DNA of 64,000 bases from Novosphingobium sp. G106 (GTDB lineage: Bacteria; Pseudomonadota; Alphaproteobacteria; Sphingomonadales; Sphingomonadaceae). The notes under the pieces are model-generated. The model saw only the letters and a list, made by a program, of their open reading frames with translations, was not told the DNA's origin and made no database searches. This document shows, one piece after another, positions 1-6,544 of the stretch (positions are counted from its first letter, which is position 1; each line of letters starts with the position of its first letter). The translations under genes were made by a program, and so were the position numbers. The DNA is taken from NCBI RefSeq assembly GCF_019075875.1, contig NZ_JAHOOZ010000001.1, positions 434,001-498,000 on the forward strand, given 5' to 3'.

Positions 1-77
1 ATTCGTATCCAAGGGCCGAGCGCGGGCGTTCCTGGTTAAAGTCTTCCGCCCATTCGCTTCATTGACCGTCCTTTCAT

Positions 78-1155
78 TGACCTGCCTCCCGAATCCTCGA
101 CCGTTTTGAGCTGGAAAATTCCAGTTATGATCGGAGGGTCAGGAGACGGAATGAACGATGAAGAGGACTAAGTTCAGCGAGGCGCAGATTGCCTTCGTGC
201 TGAAGCAGGCCGAGGATGGCACGTCAGTCGGCGAGGTGTGTCGCAAGGCCGGGATCAGCGAGGCGACCTACTACAATTGGCGCAAGAAATATGCCGGGCT
301 GATGCCGTCGGAGATGAAGCGTCTGCGCCAACTCGAGGAGGAGAACGCCAAGCTCAAGCGGCTGGTGGCTGACCTCAGCCTGGACAAGGCGATGCTGCAG
401 GATGTCGTCTCGCGAAAGCTTTGAGGCCTGATCGGCGGCGGCAGCTGGTCGATGAAGTTCGCGGCACATGGCAGGTCAGCATCCGGCGGGCCTGCGCCGT
501 GCTTCGGGCGGAACGATCGAGCTACCACTACCGCGGTTGCCGCACCGATCAGGCCGACCTCAAGAAGCGCATCCGGGAAATCGCGGAGACGCGGGTTCTC
601 TACGGCTATCGCCGTGTTCACGTCCTGCTCTGGCGCGAGGGGTGGGAGATCAACGGCAAGCGGGTCTACCGGCTTTACAAGGAGTTGGGCCTGCAATTGC
701 GCAAGAAAGCACCCCGCCGGCGAGTGAAGGCAAGGCTGAGGGAAGGCCGCTGCGCGGCCTCCCGCGTCAATGATGTCTGGGCCATGGACTTCGTCCATGA
801 CCAGCTTGCAACGGGACCGAAGCTGCGCATCCTGACGGTGGTCGACACCTTCAGCCGGTACTCGTCAGCGGTCGAACCCCGCTTCCGCTTCCGTGCGCCG
901 GACGTGATCGAGGTACTCGAGCGGGTCTGCGCGAAAGTTGGCTATCCCGCATCGATCAGGGTCGACCAGGGCAGCGAGTTCATCTCCCGCGAGCTGGATC
1001 TTTGGGCCTACATGAAAGGCGTGACGCTCGACTTCTCGCGGCCTGGCAAGCCGACCGACAATGCGTTCATCGAAAGCTTCAACGGCAAGTTCCGGGCAGA
1101 GTGCTTGAATGCCCACTGGTTCATGAGCCTCGATGACGCGGTCCGAAAATGCGAG
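78..1155 (+). mobile_element. IS3-family element (IS407 type), right end missing
   Basis: The left end appears to begin at 78 with TGACCTGCCTCC, the TG-start terminal repeat type expected of IS407-group IS3 elements, about 80 bases before orfA. Two overlapping reading frames, orfA and orfB in a -1 relation, give the usual IS3 layout. After about 1155 the sequence stops resembling transposase and becomes another gene, so the end of orfB and the right terminal repeat are gone. The copy should be immobile by itself. The first 77 bases of the window hold nothing I can recognise. Confidence 0.75.
158..424 (+). CDS. IS3-family transposase OrfA (helix-turn-helix subunit)
   Basis: An 88-residue protein with an N-terminal transposase helix-turn-helix (KFSEAQIAFVLKQAE, then GISEATYYNWRKKY at roughly 28-45) and a C-terminal leucine-rich coiled coil (MKRLRQLEEENAKLKRLVADL, roughly 53-75). 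OrfA binds the terminal repeats and joins OrfB through the coiled coil. The stop at 422-424 overlaps a TTG that opens orfB one frame back, so OrfB could be made by -1 frameshifting or by translational coupling. It looks complete, although its partner is truncated. Confidence 0.9.
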   Translation: MKRTKFSEAQIAFVLKQAEDGTSVGEVCRKAGISEATYYNWRKKYAGLMPSEMKRLRQLEEENAKLKRLVADLSLDKAMLQDVVSRKL

Positions 1156-1218
1156 GCTTGGCCGGTTCTTCTTCATGGATATCGCGCGCGACGGCATCGC
1201 GCTGTTCGAAGCCGATGA
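421..1218 (+). pseudogene. IS3-family transposase OrfB, C-terminally truncated
   Basis: This is the catalytic DDE subunit of an IS407-type transposase with an rve integrase core. D123 (in AMDFVHD), D182 (in VDQGSEF) and E218 (in FIESFNGKF) form the triad, with 35 residues between the last two as in IS3. Similarity ends at KCEAW (about 1155). The remaining 20 residues come from the wrong frame of the adjoining HEPN gene. The family normally ends about 30 residues further on, after an RPHSAL-like motif that is missing here. It is therefore a truncated gene; activity is doubtful without the C-terminus and right repeat. Confidence 0.85.
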
Positions 1219-1705
1219 TAAGCCGCTGCCGGAACCCAAGCCGAAAACGCCAGAAGCTAACATCGCAATGGCGCGGGAATACTTCGAGGAATGGTTCCCC
1301 GCTGGCGCGGGGATGCTCAAAACCTCGCGCTTCAGTTTGAGCGAAGGCCGGCTGAAGGATGCCGCATTTCTCATGCATCAGGCGGCCGAGAGACTTTACC
1401 ACTGCGTCCTGCTCGTCAGCACCTTTTACACCCCGCATAATCACAATCTCGCGTTTCTGCGTACTCAAGCCGAGAGACTCGATCTTCGGCTGGTCGATGC
1501 ATGGCCTCGTGACACCCGGAAGGAACGGGCAACGTTCGAGAAGCTCAAGGAGGCCTACGTCAAAGCTCGGTACTCCAAGCACTATCGCATCAGCGCGGAA
1601 GAGTTGGCGTGGTTGGACGAGCGCGTCGAAGCGCTTGGGCAGATCGTGCACGTCATTTGTTCCGAGCAGATCGCTGCGCTTGAAGCGAGGGCCAAGGCGA
1701 CTTGA
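1133..1705 (+). pseudogene. HEPN-domain protein fragment fused to IS sequence
   Basis: From about residue 10 (GRFFFMDIARDGIALF) this frame reads as the C-terminal HEPN half of a protein family that, from memory, has an N-terminal nucleotidyltransferase domain. The typical stretches are MAREYFEEWFPAGAG, MHQAAERLYHCVLLV, FYTPHNHNL, ERATFEKLKEAYVKARYS and YRISAEELAWL. The nucleotidyltransferase half is absent: the frame begins inside the transposase, whose bases supply the ATG at 1133, with another ATG at 1175. An about 176-residue HEPN protein could still be made. I do not see the RNase-type Rx4-6H motif clearly, so toxicity should not be assumed. The domain call is firm; the truncation is read from the junction at about 1155. 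Confidence 0.75.
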
Positions 1706-2081
1706 GTTTTGCCGGAGGGGCCAGGATTGCGGGGCACGAGTGCGAGTGAAAGTTGGAAGTTCCTGCGGGCGCGTTTTGGGTTTGCTGCGAACGGCGACTC
1801 TTACCGGTCAGGGTTCAGCCTGCCAAATAGGCGGGGCCGATCCGCCCGAGGCACCGTCCCTTTCCAAGACTGAAACAGGCCCCTGACCGAAGCAGGTCAG
1901 CACACGCAACCCGCGCGCCTTCAGGGCCGAGTTGTCGCCCTTCGGGCTACTGCCCGCACCACCCCTTAGCCGCGTAGTTTCCCTCCCTGCGGTCGGTGCG
2001 GTCCTGCCCGTCTTCGGTCCGATCGGGGCTCAGTCAAAGGGACGGTCCCTTGGACGAACAACAGCTTCGGAAGGTCAGAAC
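1706..2081 (+). other. Gene-free spacer before ssb
   Basis: I see no convincing gene here. Open frames cross it, but they have no start signal and no family resemblance. The stretch at about 1905-2050 is rich in short C/G-rich inverted patterns and probably holds the ssb leader. The only clear signal is a Shine-Dalgarno-like GAAGGTCAG just before the ATG at 2082. Confidence 0.5.
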
Positions 2082-2450
2082 ATGAAAAACTCGGTCACTC
2101 TCGTCGGTTTCGTCGGCAACAACCCGGAAGTCCGCAGCACCCGCGGCGACAGCTCCATCACCAGCCTGTCACTGGCTACCAATCGAAGCTATCGCGACAA
2201 CGCCGGCAATCGCCAGACCGACACCGAATGGCACCGCATCACCTGCTTCAATGGCATCGGCAAGGCCGTGGCCGAGCACGTCAAGAAAGGCGCGCTGATC
2301 ATGGTCTCGGGCCGCATCCACTACACCCGCTGGACTGACCAGGCCGGCGCCGATCGCTTCGGCAGCGAGATTATCGCCGAGCAGGTCGACTTCCTCGCCA
2401 AGGCGAAGGAACTCTCTGAGGTCGGAGACGATCAGCGGCACCTCTCGTAG
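2082..2450 (+). CDS. ssb: Single-stranded DNA-binding protein (mobile-element type)
   Basis: A 122-residue OB-fold SSB: MKNSVTLVGFVGNNPEVR, SITSLSLATNRSYRD, TEWHRITCFNGIGKAVAEHVKKG and GALIMVSGRIHYTRW are typical SSB segments. It lacks the long Gly/Pro/Gln-rich linker and acidic DDDIPF tail of the housekeeping protein. It is probably a mobile-element SSB that coats transferred single strands rather than the replication SSB. A start at 1932 is possible in this frame, but the family begins at MKNSV, which has a ribosome-binding site, so 2082 is chosen. It lies convergent to the integrase remnant. Confidence 0.9.
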   Translation: MKNSVTLVGFVGNNPEVRSTRGDSSITSLSLATNRSYRDNAGNRQTDTEWHRITCFNGIGKAVAEHVKKGALIMVSGRIHYTRWTDQAGADRFGSEIIAEQVDFLAKAKELSEVGDDQRHLS

Positions 2451-2474
2451 GTGCCGCTAACAGATCGGAAGCTT

Positions 2475-2501
2475 GAGCCCGGCGGCAATGCCGCCGGGCT
2501 C
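2475..2501. terminator. Perfect hairpin between ssb and the integrase remnant
   Basis: The arms GAGCCCGGCGGC and GCCGCCGGGCTC pair perfectly over 12 bases around a three-base loop, right after the ssb stop and facing the end of the minus-strand integrase. There is no long T-tract, so it may be a weak terminator or a structural element. Confidence 0.55.
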
Positions 2502-2566
2502 TCGGTTCGCGAGGAACACCAGGGATCGAGCGGTGCTGCTCGCGCTTCGTCTCGGGCGGCAGCAGG

Positions 2567-3656
2567 CTATGCCCGCTGACCTTTCCTGAGGATCGTGCCG
2601 ATCCTCTCCGCGGCCGCAAGGAGCGCCGTATCGGCGAGGTGCGCATAACGCCCCGTCATCTGAATGCGGCTGTGACCCAGCAGGCGCGATGTGCAGAATA
2701 GGGTCTCGCCCGACATGATCGCGTGGCTGGCGAAGCTGTGCCGCAGGTCGTGGATGCGTAGTGTATCGGGAAGCTCTGCTTCCCGTCGCACCAACAGCCA
2801 TACGGAGCGGACAACCTCGTATCGCTGACCGCCGACCAGTGGAAAGACGGGGTTGCGTGGTCCGCGGGCACGCCGATCGAGCGCGGTCTTGTGGTCCTTG
2901 AGGAAACGCCGCGTCACGATGCCGAGCGCGACGTCGCGGGCGCCCGTCTTGCTGTCGCGGAGCCGCAGCCGGTCGGGCAGAACGTCGCGCCATTCGAGAT
3001 CGATCGCTTCGCTCACGCGGCACCCGGTCAGCGTCAGGAACTGAAGGAGCGCCGATGCAGTGCAGCCGCCGGCAATGCGGGCGTCGAGGACGGTCCCGAA
3101 TCTCGCCATCTGCGCTTCGCTCAGGAACGCGCCGACGACACGCCGCCGGTTGGCCTTGATGCCTGCAACCGGGTTCCGCCAGTCCTCAGGCATGTAGCCC
3201 CATGCCTTCGCCCGACCGAGCATCTGACCAAGGATGCCGAGCGCCCGATTGGCACCGCCGGGGGCTCTCGCGCTGTACTGCTCGAACCAGCGGACGACGT
3301 CCTGCCGTGTGATCGTGTCGATCCGCTTGCCGGAGAAGGCTGGCATCAGTTCGCGCCGGACATAGGACCGATAGGTGTCCAGCCCTTGGGGCTTGTAGAA
3401 AGCGCCGCATCGCCCTTCGTGCTCAGGCTGGAAGGCTTCGAAGAAGGGTGCCGTGGAAGGCGCCTTCGGCGCTTCGGCGCCGTCCGCCAGCAGAGCGTTC
3501 CCGCGAGAGCATGATTCACGTCCGCGCGCCGGAGGCACGCAGGCGCAGGGCGAGGCCATGGACTGCTGAGTCGCGCAGCAGGGTCTCGCCAGCGAGCGAC
3601 AGGGCAATGGTGCGAATGTCAAACATCGAAAGGTCGGTCTTGTCGGTACGTCGCAT
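2567..3656 (-). pseudogene. Tyrosine recombinase/integrase with disrupted N-terminus
   Basis: The C-terminal two thirds form a good integrase: a SAM-like core-binding region (DTYRSYVRRELMPAF, TRQDVVRWFEQYSAR), then catalytic boxes TGCRVSEAI (Arg), DSKTGARDV (Lys), HDLRHSFASH, LLGHSRIQM and GRYAHL (Tyr). The true N-terminus starts at 3656 (MRRTDKTDLSMFDIRTIALS) but hits a stop at 3516-3518. The rest is in another frame, and the arm-binding region seems shortened by some tens of residues. The long minus-strand frame open from 3727 is only an accidental extension. A single-base error would not restore the missing part, so I read this as a decayed integrase from an earlier insertion. Confidence 0.75.
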
Positions 3657-3999
3657 GACGTCGGGCTCCATATATCCCGGCCTTGGAAGGCCGGCGGAGC
3701 GCGTCCGGGAGAAAATCCCCAGGACACGCGGGGATTTATGGGCAGCCAGGTTTTGTACGGCGCGACCGGCCCGCTGGGCCGGTCATTGCCGATCCTTCGG
3801 GGCGTCGAAGTTGCCCTTCCAGATCAGCGATTTACCCCCACTACCAGTGTCGTTTCGGCGCAGGAGGCAAGCTCCTGCGGGAGGCTCGACGCACGCCCCG
3901 AAGGGCGTAAGTTGTAATGCACCGTACGCACGGGTGCTGCGGGGCGGGAAATGCGGCGATTTCAGTTGGTTGATGCGTCGGCAAAGCGGCTGACGAAAT

Positions 4000-4081
4000 G
4001 TCACTAAGCGTCTGACGCGTCCGACGGTCGATTTGCCCGCAAACGTAAGTGATTGGATTCTATCGTCACTAAGCGTCCGAC
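4000..4081. repeat. Two 17-base direct repeats, possible operators or iterons
   Basis: GTCACTAAGCGTCTGAC at 4000-4016 and GTCACTAAGCGTCCGAC at 4065-4081 differ at one base and start 65 bases apart. They lie about 100 bases before a ribbon-helix-helix gene, a class of protein that often binds such repeats. Binding by that protein is inference. Confidence 0.6.
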
Positions 4082-4159
4082 ACCGTCAGCCGATGTAAAA
4101 TGCTGGAAATGCTCGATGAATTGGCTATATTGAGGGTGCTTCAAGACTTCTGCCGTCGG

Positions 4160-4177
4160 GGCTCCATCGAAGGAGCC
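4160..4177 (+). promoter_or_regulatory. Hairpin covering the Shine-Dalgarno of the transfer operon
   Basis: GGCTCC (4160-4165) and GGAGCC (4172-4177) form a perfect six-base stem around the loop ATCGAA. The ribosome-binding site AAGGAG (4170-4175), which serves the GTG at 4182, lies inside the downstream arm. If the hairpin forms it would restrain translation of the first transfer gene and, through ATGA/GTGA coupling, of the next two. Confidence 0.45.
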
Positions 4178-4181
4178 TCAC

Positions 4182-4481
4182 GTGCCCCGGCTTACGATAC
4201 GTCTCGACGACGAGCTTTATGATCGTCTGATCGATCGCTCCCGAACCACTGGCACCACCCCGTCCGCCTACCTGCGGGATCTGCTCGTGCGCTTCGAGGG
4301 CACCGATCCCCTCGGCTATCACGCCCGTTTCGACGACATCTATGCGACCACTCTCCAAACTATGGCCATGCTTGGCACGTGGATGGCTCAGGTGGCGCCC
4401 AAGGCCTTTGAGGACGGGATCACCGAGGCCCGGGCTTTGCTCGTCGAACATGGCCTCCCCGTTATCGAGAGGCCGGAATGA
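4182..4481 (+). CDS. Ribbon-helix-helix relaxosome accessory protein
   Basis: This 99-residue protein opens with a ribbon-helix-helix motif: the strand RLTIRLDDELYDRL is followed by helices through TTGTTPSAYLRDLLVRF (residues 3-40). The C-terminal half is mainly helical with no motif I know. In conjugative systems small proteins of this kind bind oriT and repress their own operon. The start is GTG at 4182 with AAGGAG seven bases before it. Its stop overlaps the TraD start in ATGA, so the two are translationally coupled. The relaxosome role is inferred from fold and position. Confidence 0.75.
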   Translation: MPRLTIRLDDELYDRLIDRSRTTGTTPSAYLRDLLVRFEGTDPLGYHARFDDIYATTLQTMAMLGTWMAQVAPKAFEDGITEARALLVEHGLPVIERPE

Positions 4482-6544
4482 GTATCTTCCGCAACGACAC
4501 GCTCGGCTCCTGGACGAGGGGCGGGCAGGCCATCGTCCATAACGTGCGCATGACCACCCAGGTCTTCTTCCAGACCGTGAGCGCCGGACTCATCCTCTGG
4601 ATCATTGGCATAGTCTGGTACGCGCTCGAGAAGTCCTCGGACTACGAGCGCTTCGTCCTTGCGAAGCTCGCCGAGGCAGTGATCAAGGCCAAGGCCGCGC
4701 CAGGTACCAACGATCCCGTCCTCTTCAAGACCCCTGGCGGCCAGGAGTACTGGACCTCTGCCGATTGGCTGCTCGCCTCAGGCATCGCCAAGCAGACGCT
4801 CCATACGTTCGAGGCCGCCCTGCTGCAGGGGGCTTTGATCTCGGGCATCTTTGCTCTCGCGGCGCTCAGCTATGCCTGGTTCTACTTCACCCGGACTGGC
4901 CGCGGTCTCGGCTCGAACGAGTATCTGCGCGGTGCCCGGTTCGGGACGATCCGGCAGGTAAAGCGCGCGCTCTGGCGGTATCAGAAGGGGAGCTTCTCGA
5001 TCGGCGGCGTGCCCGTTCCGAGTGCCTTCGAGACCGAGCACGTCCTCCTGGTTGGCGCACCGGGGACTGGCAAGACCAACCTCATCGTCAAGATGCTCGC
5101 CGGCATCCGGGCGTCGGGCAAACGGGCGATCGTCTATGATGCGGCCGGGACCTTCGTGGAGAAGTTCTACCGGCCCGAGATCGATACGATCCTCAATCCG
5201 CTCGACCAGCGCACGGCGACTTGGTCGCCGTGGGTCGATGTCCCGCGCGAGTACCACTACGACCAGATCGCGGAGTCGACGATCCCGGACAAATCGGGCG
5301 ATCCGTTCTGGGCCAAGGCGGCGCGGGGAACCCTGGTCGCGGTCCTGCGCAAGCTCGCCCAGCAGAAGCACACCTTCGTCTCGCTCCTGCTCGACCGGCT
5401 ACTGCGCTCGAAACTCAAGGAACTCGCTGCCTTTGCCGCCGGCACCGACGCGGCCGCCTTCATCAGTACGGAGGGCGAGCGGACCTCTGCTGGTATCCAG
5501 GCTGAGCTCGCCTCGGTGATGCGTAGCTTCTCCTATCTCGACGATACCGAGGACGGCTTCTCGATCCGCGAATGGGTCGAGGAGGGTAGGGACGACAGCT
5601 GGCTTTTCATCAGCGTGAAGGCTGACCAGCTCCCTTCGCTGCGTCCCCTCATCACGGTGTGGATCGACATCGCGATCTCCGCGATCATGAGCTTGTCGCC
5701 GGACCAGGACCGCCGCCTGTACTGCGTGATCGACGAACTCCCGACGCTCCAAAAGCTACCCTCGCTCTCGGACTTTCTCGCCCGTGCGAGGAAGTATGGC
5801 GGATGCGGAATCCTGGGCTTCCAGAGCTATCCGCAGCTCGAGGCCACCTACGGCATCCAGGATGCCGCGGCGATCACCGGCTACTGCTCGACCTGGGTCG
5901 CGCTTCGGGCAAACGATTCTCCGACGGCGAAGCACGTCAGCGAGAACCTGGGCCAGGTCGAGCAGGTCGAAGCCAACGAGGGCATGTCCTACGGCGTCAA
6001 CGATATGCGCGATGGCGTGAACCTCAGCCGGCTGCAGGTGACAAGGCCTCTCGTGATGCACACCGAAGTCACGAACCTGCCCAACCTGACTGGGTTCTTG
6101 AGGTTCGGGCGCAATCTGCCGGTTGTCCGTTTCGAGGATCGCTACAACGATGTGCCCACCCGGTCCGCGGCATTCGCCGAGCGGACAGCTCCACCTTTCC
6201 GGCATGCGATGGCGGGCGAACTGGTCCGCATCGCGCACGCAGAAGCCAAGCTCAGGGACCGCCTCGAACAGGAGCCGGTCTCTCAACCGCCCGCCCCACC
6301 GACAAAGCCCGCGCGGCGACGCGCGGCCAAACCTTCCGAGGCTCAAGCAGACCTGTTCACGGAGCCGGCGCCGAAGCCCGATGAGATCCAGACCGAAGCG
6401 ATCCTTTACGCTACCGAGGGCGCGCTGCCGATCGATACTCGGCGCGCCTGGGAGCAACTTTCGGCGCGGCAACGCCGTATAACCTCAAGCCTTGTCCAGC
6501 ACGGCCGGGCGGACGGCGGCCGCGAAACTGCGAAGCCGGCGTGA
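4478..6544 (+). CDS. traD: TraD-type type IV coupling protein
   Basis: A 688-residue VirD4/TraD family ATPase that would bring the relaxase-DNA complex to the secretion channel at the inner membrane. Two hydrophobic segments (about 28-50 and 112-138) anchor the N-terminus. Walker A is GAPGTGKT at about 193-200 and Walker B is YCVIDEL near 415. The Gln-containing stretch GILGFQSYPQLEATYG near 450 is typical of this ATPase family. The C-terminal 100 residues are Pro/Ala/charged and probably bind partners. It overlaps its neighbours by four bases on both sides (ATGA, GTGA), forming a tight operon with the RHH protein and the relaxase. A matching VirB channel is not in the window. Confidence 0.9.
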   Translation: MSIFRNDTLGSWTRGGQAIVHNVRMTTQVFFQTVSAGLILWIIGIVWYALEKSSDYERFVLAKLAEAVIKAKAAPGTNDPVLFKTPGGQEYWTSADWLLASGIAKQTLHTFEAALLQGALISGIFALAALSYAWFYFTRTGRGLGSNEYLRGARFGTIRQVKRALWRYQKGSFSIGGVPVPSAFETEHVLLVGAPGTGKTNLIVKMLAGIRASGKRAIVYDAAGTFVEKFYRPEIDTILNPLDQRTATWSPWVDVPREYHYDQIAESTIPDKSGDPFWAKAARGTLVAVLRKLAQQKHTFVSLLLDRLLRSKLKELAAFAAGTDAAAFISTEGERTSAGIQAELASVMRSFSYLDDTEDGFSIREWVEEGRDDSWLFISVKADQLPSLRPLITVWIDIAISAIMSLSPDQDRRLYCVIDELPTLQKLPSLSDFLARARKYGGCGILGFQSYPQLEATYGIQDAAAITGYCSTWVALRANDSPTAKHVSENLGQVEQVEANEGMSYGVNDMRDGVNLSRLQVTRPLVMHTEVTNLPNLTGFLRFGRNLPVVRFEDRYNDVPTRSAAFAERTAPPFRHAMAGELVRIAHAEAKLRDRLEQEPVSQPPAPPTKPARRRAAKPSEAQADLFTEPAPKPDEIQTEAILYATEGALPIDTRRAWEQLSARQRRITSSLVQHGRADGGRETAKPA

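Larger units (their letters stand above)
3657..4181. other. Gene-free region; candidate oriT/control region
   Basis: There is no credible gene between the decayed integrase and the transfer operon. The stretch contains three perfect hairpins: 3764-3784 (nine-base arms GACCGGCCC/GGGCCGGTC), 3860-3878 (GCAGGAG/CTCCTGC) and 3894-3907 (CGCCC/GGGCG). It also has two direct repeats at 4000-4081. Relaxase origins commonly lie just upstream of the relaxosome accessory gene, which here starts at 4182. The oriT assignment is inferred from position and structure; I do not recognise a nic sequence. Confidence 0.4.

Noticed and set aside
3657..3727. Upstream part of the long minus-strand integrase frame
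   Set aside because: It is out of frame with the true N-terminus at 3656 and has no integrase-like residues.
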